A stretch of 64,000 nucleotides of DNA from Rhizobium sp. BK376 (GCF_004341625.1 NZ_SLZG01000014.1:62001-126000), one strand, 5' to 3'. Positions 26,923 through 36,544 are shown, counted from the first letter of the stretch. Notes: generated from the sequence alone by a model not told the origin. Made by a program: numbers and translations.

Positions 26923-27423
26923 TCACCGCGCACTGTCGCCATGCCAGCCAGTTGGCATAAGCACCGGCAGGCCTTCGAATGTCTTGAGCGTGTCGAGAAC
27001 GATGGACGTCTTCACATGCTGCACCGACTCGTGAGGCAACAGGACGTCGTTGACGAACCTGGAGAGATCATTCAGCCCGCGGACCGCGACCTTCAGGTGA
27101 TAATCCATCTCGCCGGTCAGCGCATAGGCTTCAAGAACTTCCGGTAACCCGTTGATGAGTTGGGAAAATCTGCGCGCATTGTCCCTGTTGTGGGTTGCGA
27201 GCGTCACGGAGATGACCACAAGCATATCGAAACCCAGCTTCTGTCTATCAAGGTTCGCCTGATAGCCGCGAATATATCCTTCCGCCTCCAATCTCGTCCG
27301 CCGGCGGGAGCATTGAGAAGGGGAAAGCGCGATCCGCTCGCCCAACTCATTGTTCGTCAACCTGCCGTCTTTCTGAAGCTCCTGAAGCAGACGAAAATCC
27401 AGTTTGTCGAGCTGCTCATTCAT
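26923..27423 (-). CDS. Lrp/AsnC-family regulator divergent from hppD
   Basis: The protein has 166 residues from ATG 27423; a TTG five codons earlier is possible. The helix-turn-helix is LDKLDFRLLQELQKDGRLTNNELGERIALSPSQCSRRRTRLEAEG. The AsnC ligand domain includes LPEVLEAYALTGEMDYHLKVAVRGLNDLSRFVNDVLLPH. It is convergent with the phhA-side Lrp gene and divergent from hppD across 128 bp, so it probably controls the homogentisate pathway. The two Lrp genes face each other with a 24-bp gap. Confidence 0.9.
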   Translation of the reverse strand: MNEQLDKLDFRLLQELQKDGRLTNNELGERIALSPSQCSRRRTRLEAEGYIRGYQANLDRQKLGFDMLVVISVTLATHNRDNARRFSQLINGLPEVLEAYALTGEMDYHLKVAVRGLNDLSRFVNDVLLPHESVQHVKTSIVLDTLKTFEGLPVLMPTGWHGDSAR

Positions 27424-27551
27424 TGCGCCAAATCCCAATAATGCTCACGGAACATGCGTAATATCTTCATAGGATACGAAGAATGCAAGAACTTTGCGCG
27501 CGTTTTGGGCCACACTTTGCATAGTCGAAGCACCATTCTCAGGAGGAGAAA

Positions 27552-28661
27552 ATGGGCCCTTATCCGCACGATGCACCGCCCCCGGAAATCAACGCCAAAA
27601 ACCCGGCCGGCACGGATGGCTTTGAATTCGTCGAGTTCGCTCATCCTGAACCTGAGAAGCTGCGCGACCTCTTCACGGGCATGGGCTATGTCGCCGTCGC
27701 CAAACACAGGACGAAAGACATCACCGTATGGCGTCAGGGCGATATCAACTATCTCCTGAACGCTGAGCGGGGCAGCCACGCCACTCGGTTCGTCGCAGAT
27801 CATGGCCCCTCTGCTCCGTCGATGGCATGGCGCGTTGTCGACGCCAAGCATGCTTTCGACTACGCGGTATCGAAAGGCGCTGTTCCCTATGAAGGGGATG
27901 ACAAGGCGCTCGACGTGCCTGCGATCGTTGGCATCGGCGGCTCGCTGCTCTACTTCATTGAGACCTATGGTGCGAAGGGCTCGGCTTACGACAGGGAATT
28001 CGATTGGCTTGGCGAGCGCAATCCGCGTCCCGAAGGTGTCGGTTTCTACTATCTCGACCATCTGACGCACAATGTCTTCCGCGGCAACATGGACAAGTGG
28101 TGGGACTTCTACCGTGAACTGTTCAATTTCAAGCAGATTCACTTCTTCGATATTGACGGGCGCATCACCGGGCTGGTCAGCCGCGCTATTACATCGCCCT
28201 GCGGCAAGATCCGCATTCCGCTGAATGAATCCAAGGACGATACGAGCCAGATCGAGGAGTTTCTGAAGAAATACAAGGGCGAGGGCATCCAGCATATCGC
28301 CGTCGGAACCGAGAACATCTACGAGGCCACTGACCGGCTTTCTGAGAATGGCCTACGCTTCATGCCAGGCCCGCCCGAGACTTACTACGACATGTCCTAC
28401 GCACGGGTGAATGGACATGACGAACCCATTGAGCGCATGAGGAAACACGGTATCCTCATCGACGGGGAAGGTGTGGTCAGTGGCGGCATGACGAAAATCC
28501 TGCTCCAGATCTTCTCAAAGACCGTCATCGGCCCGATCTTCTTTGAGTTCATCCAGCGCAAGGGGGACGAAGGCTTCGGCGAGGGCAATTTCCGGGCACT
28601 CTTCGAGTCGATCGAAGCGGATCAGATCAAGCGTGGCGTCATCGGCACTGCGGCAGAGTGA
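27552..28661 (+). CDS. hppD: 4-hydroxyphenylpyruvate dioxygenase
   Basis: A 369-residue VOC-fold non-heme iron dioxygenase. The ATG has the strong site AGGAGGAG ahead. Fe(II) ligands: His170 (LDHLTHNVFRG), His248 (GIQHIAVGTENI) and Glu332 (PIFFEFIQRKGDEGFGEGNF). It converts 4-hydroxyphenylpyruvate to homogentisate with decarboxylation and side-chain migration. An intrinsic terminator follows 6 bp after the stop, so it is largely a separate transcription unit from hmgA-fahA-maiA. Confidence 0.97.
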   Translation: MGPYPHDAPPPEINAKNPAGTDGFEFVEFAHPEPEKLRDLFTGMGYVAVAKHRTKDITVWRQGDINYLLNAERGSHATRFVADHGPSAPSMAWRVVDAKHAFDYAVSKGAVPYEGDDKALDVPAIVGIGGSLLYFIETYGAKGSAYDREFDWLGERNPRPEGVGFYYLDHLTHNVFRGNMDKWWDFYRELFNFKQIHFFDIDGRITGLVSRAITSPCGKIRIPLNESKDDTSQIEEFLKKYKGEGIQHIAVGTENIYEATDRLSENGLRFMPGPPETYYDMSYARVNGHDEPIERMRKHGILIDGEGVVSGGMTKILLQIFSKTVIGPIFFEFIQRKGDEGFGEGNFRALFESIEADQIKRGVIGTAAE

Positions 28662-28667
28662 TCTCTC

Positions 28668-28702
28668 GGCGACCCACGTCTGCGTGGGTCGCCCTTAGTT
28701 TT
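28668..28702 (+). terminator. Intrinsic terminator after hppD
   Basis: A perfect 11-bp stem (GGCGACCCACG and its complement) with a TCTG loop is followed by CTTAGTTTT. It begins 6 bp after the hppD stop and ends 16 bp before the hmgA start codon, leaving little room for a separate hmgA promoter. Read-through or attenuation is therefore likely. Confidence 0.85.
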
Positions 28703-28718
28703 CGAGAGGAATTGAGCA

Positions 28719-30080
28719 ATGGAACAGACGGTAACTCAGTCCTCCGACGGCGGGGCCTCGGCGGCGGACCGGCCGAAATATATGTCGGGGTTCGGCAACG
28801 ACTTCGAAACAGAATCGCTTCTCGGCGCCCTGCCGCAAGGCCAGAACAGCCCGCAGAAATGTAATTACGGCCTTTACGCCGAGCAGCTTTCCGGCTCGCC
28901 CTTCACTGCCCCGCGAGGAACGAATGAGCGGTCCTGGCTCTATCGTATTCGTCCGAGCGTGCGCCACACACGTCGCTTCTCCAGCACATCCTATCCGCTC
29001 TGGAAGACCGCGCCATGTGTGGAGGAACATTCGCTTCCCCTGGGCCAGCTTCGCTGGGGACCTCTCCCAGCGCCAACCGAGAAGCTGACCTTTATCGAAG
29101 GAGTGCGGACGATTACGGCGGCCGGCGACGTGCTCACCCAGACCGGGATGGCGGCCCACGCCTACGTCTTCAACGAAGACATGATAGACGATTACTTCTT
29201 CAACGCCGATGCCGAGCTGCTGATCGTGCCGCAGCTCGGCGCTATCCGCGTCTTTACCGAGATGGGCATCATAGATGTCGAGCCGTTGGAAATATGCCTC
29301 ATCCCCCGCGGCATGATGTTCAAGGTGCTGCGACAAGGCGAGAGCCAAGCTTGGCGCGGCTACATCTGTGAAAACTACGGCGCGAAATTCACCCTGCCGG
29401 ATCGCGGGCCTATCGGCGCGAACTGCCTGGCGAACCCGCGCGACTTCAAGACGCCCGTCGCAGCATTCGAGGACAAGGAGACGCCTTGCCGCGTGCATGT
29501 AAAATGGTGCGGCAGGTTCTACACCACGGAAATCGGCCATTCGCCCCTCGACGTGGTGGCATGGCATGGCAACTACGCCCCTTTCAAATACAATTTGCGG
29601 ACATTCTCCCCCGTAGGCGCGATCCTCTTCGATCACCCCGATCCGTCGATTTTCACGGTGCTGACCGCCCCGACTGAATCGGCGGGCACGGCGAATGTTG
29701 ACTTCGTGATCTTTCCGCCGCGCTGGCTGGTCGCCGAACATACGTTCCGTCCGCCCTGGTACCATCGGAACATCATGAGCGAATTCATGGGCCTGATCCA
29801 TGGACAGTATGATGCAAAGGCAGAAGGCTTCGTGCCTGGTGGCATGAGCCTGCACAACATGATGCTTCCTCACGGGCCGGATACGTCTGGCTTCGAAAAG
29901 GCGTCCAATTCCGAGCTCAAACCCGTGAAGCTCGATCACACAATGGCCTTCATGTTCGAGACCCGATACCCGCAGCAGGTGACGAAATACGCCGCCGAGC
30001 TCGAGACGCTGCAGAACGATTACCTGGAGTGTTGGGACGGGCTGGAACGCAGGTTCGACGGAACCCCAGGTATCAAGTGA
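28719..30080 (+). CDS. hmgA: Homogentisate 1,2-dioxygenase
   Basis: A 453-residue cupin dioxygenase. It opens with the family hallmark YMSGFGNDFETE and FTAPRGTNERSWLYRIRPS. The iron site is in FRPPWYHRNIMSEFMGLIHG (His and Glu), with a further His in the segment LPHGPDTSGFEKAS. It opens the ring of homogentisate to maleylacetoacetate. GAGAGGA precedes the ATG. fahA and maiA follow on the same strand with gaps of 37 and -4 bp. Confidence 0.97.
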   Translation: MEQTVTQSSDGGASAADRPKYMSGFGNDFETESLLGALPQGQNSPQKCNYGLYAEQLSGSPFTAPRGTNERSWLYRIRPSVRHTRRFSSTSYPLWKTAPCVEEHSLPLGQLRWGPLPAPTEKLTFIEGVRTITAAGDVLTQTGMAAHAYVFNEDMIDDYFFNADAELLIVPQLGAIRVFTEMGIIDVEPLEICLIPRGMMFKVLRQGESQAWRGYICENYGAKFTLPDRGPIGANCLANPRDFKTPVAAFEDKETPCRVHVKWCGRFYTTEIGHSPLDVVAWHGNYAPFKYNLRTFSPVGAILFDHPDPSIFTVLTAPTESAGTANVDFVIFPPRWLVAEHTFRPPWYHRNIMSEFMGLIHGQYDAKAEGFVPGGMSLHNMMLPHGPDTSGFEKASNSELKPVKLDHTMAFMFETRYPQQVTKYAAELETLQNDYLECWDGLERRFDGTPGIK

Positions 30081-30117
30081 AAGCCAGCCACATATTCTCT
30101 GCCAGCGGAATTGGGAC

Positions 30118-31143
30118 ATGAAGCTCGCGACATTGAAGGACTCCACAAGGGACGGTCGGCTCGTCGTCGTCTCCCGCGACCTGACCCGCTGCTCCGAGGT
30201 CGGTCATATCGCCCGCACTTTGCAGGCGGCTCTCGACGATTGGGAACATGCGGCTCCGCGACTTGCGCAGATCGCCGAAGGGATCGAGACCGGCGCCCAG
30301 CCGACGATCCGGTTCCACGAACATGAGGCCGCGTCGCCTTTACCGCGAGCCTATCAATGGGCCGACGGCTCGGCATACGTGAATCATGTCGAGCTGGTGC
30401 GCAAGGCCCGCAATGCCGAGATGCCCGCCAGCTTCTGGGCCGATCCGCTGATGTACCAAGGAGGGTCGGATGGCTTCCTGGCGCCACGCGACCCTATCCT
30501 TATGGCCGACGAGACCTTTGGGATCGACATGGAGGGTGAGGTCGCCGTCGTGGTCGGCGACGTTGCCATGGGTGCCAGTCCGGACGCGGCCCGTAATGCC
30601 ATCCGTCTGGTGATGCTCGTCAACGATGTGTCCTTGCGCGGTCTGATACCGGAGGAGCTGGCAAAGGGATTTGGCTTTTTCCAATCCAAGCCCGCATCCG
30701 CATTTTCTCCGGTCGCCGTAACACCGGACGAACTCGGTGAAGCGTGGGATGGTGGCAAGGTGCATCTTCCGTTGCTTGTGAGCCTGAATGGCAGTGCATT
30801 CGGCAGGGCCAATGCCGGCGTCGACATGACATTCGATTTTGGCCGGTTGATCGCCCACGCTGCCAAGACCCGCAATCTCGTGGCGGGAACGATCATCGGC
30901 TCCGGCACGGTTTCCAACAAACTGGATGGTGGAGCGGGTAAGCCGATCGAGGAGGGCGGAGACGGCTATTCGTGCATCGCCGAGATACGGATGATCGAGA
31001 CCATCGAAACCGGATCGCCGAAGACCCCCTTCATGCGGTTCGGGGACCAGGTCCGCATCGAGATGAAGGACCGGGCAGGGCACTCGATCTTCGGGGCAAT
31101 CGAGCAAACCGTCGAGAGATATGAAGGGCCGGCGCAGCCATGA
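30118..31143 (+). CDS. fahA: Fumarylacetoacetase
   Basis: A 341-residue protein of the shorter bacterial fumarylacetoacetate hydrolase form. It has an N-terminal FAA_hydrolase_N domain (about 1-75) and the catalytic FAH fold with metal residues in GIDMEGEVAVVVGDV, then VMLVNDVSLRGLIPEELAKGFGFFQSKPASAFSPV and a C-terminal GTIIGSGTVSN. It hydrolyses 4-fumarylacetoacetate to fumarate and acetoacetate. It overlaps maiA by 4 bp (ATGA), showing translational coupling. Confidence 0.95.
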   Translation: MKLATLKDSTRDGRLVVVSRDLTRCSEVGHIARTLQAALDDWEHAAPRLAQIAEGIETGAQPTIRFHEHEAASPLPRAYQWADGSAYVNHVELVRKARNAEMPASFWADPLMYQGGSDGFLAPRDPILMADETFGIDMEGEVAVVVGDVAMGASPDAARNAIRLVMLVNDVSLRGLIPEELAKGFGFFQSKPASAFSPVAVTPDELGEAWDGGKVHLPLLVSLNGSAFGRANAGVDMTFDFGRLIAHAAKTRNLVAGTIIGSGTVSNKLDGGAGKPIEEGGDGYSCIAEIRMIETIETGSPKTPFMRFGDQVRIEMKDRAGHSIFGAIEQTVERYEGPAQP

Positions 31144-31772
31144 AAGAGGTCGTTCTTTACGACTACTGGAGATCGTCCGCCAGCTATCGCGTCCGTATCG
31201 CGCTCAACCTGTTGGGGATCGACTATACGACTGTGCCGGTTAACTTGCTGGAGGGAGCGCACAGACGCCCCGATTATCTCGCACTCAATCCTCAGGGCTT
31301 GGTGCCGACATTGGTGATCGACGGGAAGACGCTGACGCAGTCCCTTTCAATCATCGAATATCTGGCGGAGCTTCGGCCGGAATGTGGGCTACTGCCATCG
31401 GACATTCTGGATCGACAACACGTGCGGGCGCTCGCATATGCGATCGCCATGGACATCCATCCGATCTGCAACACGCACGTGGTCGCTCATCTCATGACCA
31501 TAGTGGATGAAACTGATGCCCGCGAAGAATGGATGAAGCACTTCATTTCGGACGGCCTTCACCGGCTGGAGGCTGTGCTCGACAAGCTGGATGGGCAGTT
31601 CAGCTTCGGGGATGCGCCGACAATGGCGGATCTTTGCCTTGTGCCGCAGGTCTACAATGCCCGCCGCTGGGGCGTTGATATGAGTGGCCTCAAGCGCATC
31701 GTCGATATCGACAGCCGGTGCGCGCAATTGCCTGCCTTTCAGGCGGCGCATCCCGACCGCGCAAAACCATAA
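31140..31772 (+). CDS. maiA: Maleylacetoacetate isomerase (zeta-class GST)
   Basis: A 210-residue zeta glutathione transferase. The active-site motif is YWRSSASYRVRIALN, with the cysteine of the eukaryotic SSCxWRVRIAL motif replaced by alanine, as in many bacterial members. The thioredoxin-like domain continues NPQGLVPTLVIDGKTLTQSLSIIEYL. The alpha-helical domain includes FSFGDAPTMADLCLVPQVYNARR. It isomerises maleylacetoacetate to fumarylacetoacetate using glutathione and completes the tyrosine pathway. No terminator is obvious in the 116-bp gap before the converging MFS gene. Confidence 0.95.
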   Translation: MKEVVLYDYWRSSASYRVRIALNLLGIDYTTVPVNLLEGAHRRPDYLALNPQGLVPTLVIDGKTLTQSLSIIEYLAELRPECGLLPSDILDRQHVRALAYAIAMDIHPICNTHVVAHLMTIVDETDAREEWMKHFISDGLHRLEAVLDKLDGQFSFGDAPTMADLCLVPQVYNARRWGVDMSGLKRIVDIDSRCAQLPAFQAAHPDRAKP

Positions 31773-31888
31773 CGCAAGATCGGCGGATTTCCATTCGTCG
31801 GCAAAGCTGCTTAAAAGCAATCAACCGCGAGGACTAATCGCTTTTTGAGAGGTCAGGCTAATTCCGTCACGGAACCAGTTGCTTTTAC

Positions 31889-33091
31889 TCAATGTTCCAC
31901 GTTCGGCAGCAGCGCCGTCAGCAGACCGATCAGTGGCAGGAATGCGCAGACTTCGAAGACGAATTCGACGCTCGTCCAGTCCGCCAGCGCACCGAGCGCC
32001 GCCGCTCCTATCCCGCCCATGCCGAAAGCAAAGCCGAAGAACAGGCCCGAGACCATGCCGACCCGTCCGGGCATCAGTTCCTGAGCGTAGACGACGATCG
32101 CCGAAAAGGCCGAGGCAATGACGATCCCGATGATGACGCTCAGGACGACCGTGATCGGAAGGTTCGAGTGGGGCAGGGCCAAGGTGAAGGGAAGGATGCC
32201 GAGTATCGATCCCCAGATGACCTTCTTTCGACCGATGCGATCACCGACGGGACCACCGATCAGCGTGCCTGTCGCGACGGCTGCAAAGAAAACGAACTGG
32301 TAAATCTGAGCCGCCTTCGCCGATATCCCGAACCGCTCCACGAGGTAGAAATTATAGTAGCTGGTGAAGCTGGCGAGGTAGAAATACTTGGAGAATATGA
32401 GCGCGACGAGAATGGCGATCGCAGTGCCGATTTTCCAACGGGAGAGCGCAGGGGTCGTGGCTGAGGCCGCCCTCTTGCGCGGCGCCGCAAGGTGCGGTGC
32501 GTTCACTTGGTACCAGCGGCCGAGGCCTGTCAGGATGAGAATGCCGACCAAGGTGATGACCGAAAAATGGGCAAGATAGTGCTGTCCGTTGGGCAATACG
32601 AAAAATGCCGCCAGCAGCGGGCCGAGCGATGTCCCGAGATTGCCGCCAACCTGAAACAATGATTGCGCGAAACCATGCTTTCCGCCGGAAGCCATACGAG
32701 CAATACGTGACGATTCCGGATGGAATATCGAGGACCCGATGCCAAGCATTGAAGCGCCGATCAGCAGCACGGGGTAGCTGGGGGCAAATGCCACCACCAG
32801 CGTCCCTGCCATCGAACACGCCATTCCAAAAGGCAATGAATAGGGCTGTGGCCGGCCATCCGTATACCAGCCGACGACAGGTTGAAGGATCGACGCAGTG
32901 ATCTGATAGACAAGCGTCAGCACGCCGAGCTGACTGAACGACAAGTCGAATGCAATCTTCAGGACGGGATAGGTCGCGGGAAGAAGTGCCTGCGTTACGT
33001 CGTTGATGAAATGGCAGAGACTGGCCGCCACCAGGACGGGCATGATTGTCATGGAAGCCGAAACCCTCGGCGCTTCAATTGTCTGGCTCAT
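31889..33091 (-). CDS. MFS transporter, Fsr (fosmidomycin-resistance) type
   Basis: The protein has 400 residues from ATG 33091 (MSQTIEAPRVSAS); nineteen longer in-frame codons look non-coding. It has twelve predicted helices. Family sequence includes SLCHFINDVTQALLPATYPVLK, LGVLTLVYQITASILQPVVGWYTDGRP and GIGSSIFHPESSRIARMASGG, which is the Fsr signature region. Fsr proteins export fosmidomycin and other small toxic compounds. The gene is divergent from an AraC-family regulator over 93 bp, so expression is probably inducible. The true substrate is not knowable from sequence. Confidence 0.9.
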   Translation of the reverse strand: MSQTIEAPRVSASMTIMPVLVAASLCHFINDVTQALLPATYPVLKIAFDLSFSQLGVLTLVYQITASILQPVVGWYTDGRPQPYSLPFGMACSMAGTLVVAFAPSYPVLLIGASMLGIGSSIFHPESSRIARMASGGKHGFAQSLFQVGGNLGTSLGPLLAAFFVLPNGQHYLAHFSVITLVGILILTGLGRWYQVNAPHLAAPRKRAASATTPALSRWKIGTAIAILVALIFSKYFYLASFTSYYNFYLVERFGISAKAAQIYQFVFFAAVATGTLIGGPVGDRIGRKKVIWGSILGILPFTLALPHSNLPITVVLSVIIGIVIASAFSAIVVYAQELMPGRVGMVSGLFFGFAFGMGGIGAAALGALADWTSVEFVFEVCAFLPLIGLLTALLPNVEH

Positions 33092-33184
33092 CGTCGCCTC
33101 TTTACTTGCTTTACGCTCCTGATAATGAAATGGCAGTCGGCCCGCCACCGCGAGTAGGCGAAATTATAACGAGACTGGGCCAGG

Positions 33185-33961
33185 ATGGTCAGAAACATCA
33201 GGATTGAAGATTACATAGACGCTCCAAGGCCGCTGATTGCCTTGGGCAACGACTATAGGGATGGCCATTTTGTCGAGCCGCACCACCATAGTCGCGGCCA
33301 ACTCCTGTACGGCTATTCGGGTGTCGTCATGGTGACAACGCCCACGGGGACATTTGTCATGCCGCCGCAACGTGGGATGTGGATCCCGGCCGGCGTGATC
33401 CATAGTGTCCGCATGCTGGGGGCGGTCACGATACGCAGCCTTTATGTCGACCCGCGATGCGTCGAGGGGATGCCCGAGCACTGTCAGGTCGTCGAGATAA
33501 CGCCGTTGCTGCGCCAGCTCGTCACCGAGGCAGTGGATATATCGGTGGAGTATGACGTCTCAGGTCGCGACGGCGCGCTCATGGCACTGATAGCGCACGA
33601 GCTGGTGCGGCTTCAGCCATTGCCGCTGTCCCTTCCGCTTCCAGCGGATCAGGCCCTTGCAAAACGGTGCCGTGCCTTCCTGATGTCGCCGACAACGCAC
33701 GATACCATCGATGCCTGGTCACAATCGCTGAACATGAGCCGCCGTGCCTTCACGCGTCTGTTTCGCCAGGAGACTGGCCTAAGCTTCGTCGAGTGGAAGC
33801 AGCAGGCCTGCCTGGTTGCCGCCTTGCCCCGATTGGTGGCGGGCGACCCGGTGACGGCAATTGCGCTTGACCTCGGATACAAAAATCCCGCCGCCTTCAC
33901 CTCGATGTTCAAGCGGAGCTTCGGCTACTCGCCGCGTGAAATCAGGCGTGATCGGACTTGA
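33185..33961 (+). CDS. AraC-family regulator with N-terminal cupin (NimR-like)
   Basis: A 258-residue protein. An N-terminal cupin has the motif EPHHHSRGQLLYGYSGVVMV, typical of the AraC-binding domain. Two C-terminal helix-turn-helices follow: TIDAWSQSLNMSRRAFTRLFRQETGLSF, and AIALDLGYKNPAAFTSMFKRSFGYSPREIR. The layout matches E. coli NimR, which controls an adjacent exporter. The divergent Fsr-like MFS gene is the natural target. The ligand is unknown. Confidence 0.88.
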   Translation: MVRNIRIEDYIDAPRPLIALGNDYRDGHFVEPHHHSRGQLLYGYSGVVMVTTPTGTFVMPPQRGMWIPAGVIHSVRMLGAVTIRSLYVDPRCVEGMPEHCQVVEITPLLRQLVTEAVDISVEYDVSGRDGALMALIAHELVRLQPLPLSLPLPADQALAKRCRAFLMSPTTHDTIDAWSQSLNMSRRAFTRLFRQETGLSFVEWKQQACLVAALPRLVAGDPVTAIALDLGYKNPAAFTSMFKRSFGYSPREIRRDRT

Positions 33962-34028
33962 ACCAACCGCGCCAAATTTTTATTTTTCAAGAGAAATCAC
34001 CGATGCGGAGACCTCTCGATAGGCAGCC

Positions 34029-35162
34029 TCATTCGGAGATGATCTTGCGAGCAATAGTATAGGGTTCAAGGATCGAGGCATTCAGCTCGATTCCGAGCCC
34101 AGCGCCTTCGGGTACGGAAACCGTGCCATCACCATTGACCTTCGGCCTGCCTGCCAGCTCCAGAAGCGGATTCGGGCCGACGTCATATTCCAGATAGGGG
34201 AATGGCTGGCTCCCGCCGGAGCGATGGCGCGGCAGTGTCGAGATGAAATGCAGAGCTGCATGGAAATTGACGGTGCTTCCCCAGACGTGCGGGATAACAG
34301 GACGATTGTACATATCGGCCAATGTCGCGACTTGCCCGACCCCGGTAAGACCGCCGCAGATGGCGATATCAGGCTGCAGGATATCCATACAGCCCTCCGA
34401 CAGGAACGGACGGAAGGCAGCCGGGGTCATCAGGGCCTCACCACCGGCGATCGCCGCTTTGATGTGATTTGCGGCCAGGCGGTAGCCCTGGATATCCGTC
34501 GGCGTCACCGGTTCCTCAATCCAGAGCGGAGCCGCTTCTTCCATCAAGGCCGCGGTCGCAATTGAACGCCGCGCCGTACAGGATTGATTGAAATCGATCA
34601 TGAGGTCGGCATCCGCGCCGATCTGCCTGCGCGCGCCAAGTGCGGCGGCGACATCGTCTCTCGGATTGAAGCCGCTTCGCAGTTTCAGCGCGCGAAAACC
34701 TTCCTTCAAATAGCCATCGATCTCTCGCTCGAAATCCCGATAGGGATGACCGTTCGGCTTGAAGAACGGGCCGCTGGCATAGGCAAGCACCTTGTCGCGT
34801 CGTGCGCCGCCGAGCAGGCTCGATAGCGGTATGCCATAGGCGCGTGCCGTCAGGTCGTGCAAAGCCATGTCGACGGCAGCAATGGCCACCATGATGCCAT
34901 CGCCTTCGTTCGCTTCACGCATTGTCTGCCATAGCGCCTTGATATGGGTGGGGTCGCGTCCAATCAGATGGCGGGCGAGTTGCTGTTCGACCATCGCCGC
35001 GGCAGTGCCAGGAGAAACCCACGCCTCGCCCCAACCGGAAAGCCCTCCTGCTACGATCTCCACCAGAAGTGTCTGGCGGCTCGGAAAGAAGATGAGGGCA
35101 TTTCCAATCGGCTCCGATAACGGAGCCGAAAGATGGTAGAGGCGAAGTTCGGATATTCTCAT
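34029..35162 (-). CDS. Enolase-superfamily (mandelate racemase-like) enzyme
   Basis: A 377-residue protein with an N-terminal capping domain and a TIM barrel. Mg ligands appear as Asp190 (IDFNQS), Glu216 (WIEEPV) and Glu242 (AGGEAL). The His-Asp dyad is Asp265 (QPDIAICGG) and His292 (PHVWGS). At the second barrel strand the motif is Lys160-Leu-Arg162 rather than the usual K-x-K. It probably dehydrates or epimerises an acid sugar or related carboxylate, but I cannot name the substrate. Its ATG overlaps the stop of the MFS gene by 4 bp, and that transporter is its likely supplier. Confidence 0.87.
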   Translation of the reverse strand: MRISELRLYHLSAPLSEPIGNALIFFPSRQTLLVEIVAGGLSGWGEAWVSPGTAAAMVEQQLARHLIGRDPTHIKALWQTMREANEGDGIMVAIAAVDMALHDLTARAYGIPLSSLLGGARRDKVLAYASGPFFKPNGHPYRDFEREIDGYLKEGFRALKLRSGFNPRDDVAAALGARRQIGADADLMIDFNQSCTARRSIATAALMEEAAPLWIEEPVTPTDIQGYRLAANHIKAAIAGGEALMTPAAFRPFLSEGCMDILQPDIAICGGLTGVGQVATLADMYNRPVIPHVWGSTVNFHAALHFISTLPRHRSGGSQPFPYLEYDVGPNPLLELAGRPKVNGDGTVSVPEGAGLGIELNASILEPYTIARKIISE

Positions 35163-36475
35163 GATTGTGTCCTTGCGGATAGCGGGCGGGCAATCCTGGG
35201 ACGGATCATGTCCCTCATGCTGTACCCGAGAAGGAAGATGGCAGCGGCAGTGATTGCCATTGCCGCTGCCAGAAACAGAAGAGCGCCCTGGAAGCCGCCG
35301 GTCGCGTCGCGAACCCAGCCGATGATCGTCGGACCAAAGAAGCCGCCCGTGCTGCCGACGGAATTGATAAGGGCGATACCGGCGGCCGCGGCAGTTCCTG
35401 TCAAAAGCGTCGAGGGGAAGATCCAGATCGTCGGCGAAGCTCCGCCGATACCGGCCGCGCCGATCGTCAGGCCAATGAGGCCGATGATCGGATTCGTCGC
35501 GAAAGCGGCCATCACAAAACCAACCGTGCTTGCGAGAAACGGTCCGGCGGTATGCCAGACGCGCTCTCCGGTTTTATCGGAATGACGACCGACGACGATC
35601 ATGGCAACAGCCATGAAGGCGGGCGGGATGGCGGAGACGAAACTGGTCTGGATGTTGGAGAGGCCGAATTGCTTGATGAACTGCGGCATCCAGATCGCGA
35701 TCCCCGTCGTGCCGATGACAAGGCCGACAGCAATCAAGCACATCAGCAGAACGCGCGGATCAACCAGGGCACGTCTAACGGAAAAACGCTCCACGGTTTC
35801 CTGCGCCTCACGTTCGCTGTCAAGGCGATTGGTCAGCCACTGCCGTTCCTCGTCATTCAGGAAGGAGGCCGTCTTGGGCTCCTGCGGAAGAGCAGAGAGC
35901 ACCACCAGACCCATGATGAGAGCGGGCACTCCTTCGATCAGGAACATCCACTGCCAGCCGTGCAGACCGGCTACGCCGTTGAGATTTTCCAAGATGAGCC
36001 CCGATATCGGCGCTCCTATGACCGAGGCGAGGGGAACCGCCACGTTGAATGAGGCAAATATTCCGCCCCTGTATGCGCGGGGAAACCACAAGGTCATGTA
36101 GAAGATCATGCCTGGAAAGAAGCCTGCTTCGGCCGCACCCAAAAGAATGCGAACGATATAGAAGCTCGCCGGGCTCCAGACGAACGCCGTCGCGGCGGAA
36201 AGAATGCTCCAGGTAATGAGGATGCGGGCAATCCAGCGACGCGCACCGACGCGCGCCAGCATCAGGTTGCTCGGCAATTCGCACAGGACGTAACCCAGGA
36301 AAAAGATGCCGGCGCCGAACCCAAAGGCCGAGGCGGAAAAGCCAAGATCCTGGTTCATGGTCAAAGCCGCGAAACCGATATTCACACGATCGAGAAACGC
36401 CGCCAGGTAGCAAAGCATGAGGATCGGCAATATTCGCTTTGCAGCCTTGGATATGATGTCTGGTCTATCTGTCAT
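35159..36475 (-). CDS. MFS transporter, anion:cation symporter (ACS) family
   Basis: The protein has 438 residues from ATG 36475 with GGGAGGAAAG upstream. It has twelve helices. The family pattern is YLAAFLDRVNIGFAALTMNQDLGFSASAFGFGAGIFFLGYVLCELPSN, then GAAEAGFFPGMIFYMTLWFPRAYRG. These proton-coupled symporters take up hexuronates, galactonate, tartrate, phthalate and similar carboxylates. It is coupled to the enolase-superfamily gene and divergent from a LysR gene, a standard acid-sugar catabolic module. Confidence 0.92.
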   Translation of the reverse strand: MTDRPDIISKAAKRILPILMLCYLAAFLDRVNIGFAALTMNQDLGFSASAFGFGAGIFFLGYVLCELPSNLMLARVGARRWIARILITWSILSAATAFVWSPASFYIVRILLGAAEAGFFPGMIFYMTLWFPRAYRGGIFASFNVAVPLASVIGAPISGLILENLNGVAGLHGWQWMFLIEGVPALIMGLVVLSALPQEPKTASFLNDEERQWLTNRLDSEREAQETVERFSVRRALVDPRVLLMCLIAVGLVIGTTGIAIWMPQFIKQFGLSNIQTSFVSAIPPAFMAVAMIVVGRHSDKTGERVWHTAGPFLASTVGFVMAAFATNPIIGLIGLTIGAAGIGGASPTIWIFPSTLLTGTAAAAGIALINSVGSTGGFFGPTIIGWVRDATGGFQGALLFLAAAMAITAAAIFLLGYSMRDMIRPRIARPLSARTQS

Positions 36476-36529
36476 TATTCTTTCCTCCCACAAGGCGGCG
36501 GTCAGCCGCTTGTGCAGCTTCTATCGAAT

Positions 36530-36544
36530 ATTGACATTTCCAAT
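36530..36544. promoter_or_regulatory. LysR-type box between MFS and LysR genes
   Basis: ATTG-N7-CAAT, a T-N11-A type dyad, lies in the 110-bp divergent region, 42 bp upstream of the LysR ATG and 55 bp upstream of the MFS ATG. That is the expected place for the recognition site of the adjacent LysR regulator. A/T richness of the region lowers certainty. Confidence 0.5.

Noticed and set aside
28695..30146. A 483-codon frame antisense to hmgA
   Set aside because: No recognisable domain; hmgA on the other strand is unambiguous.
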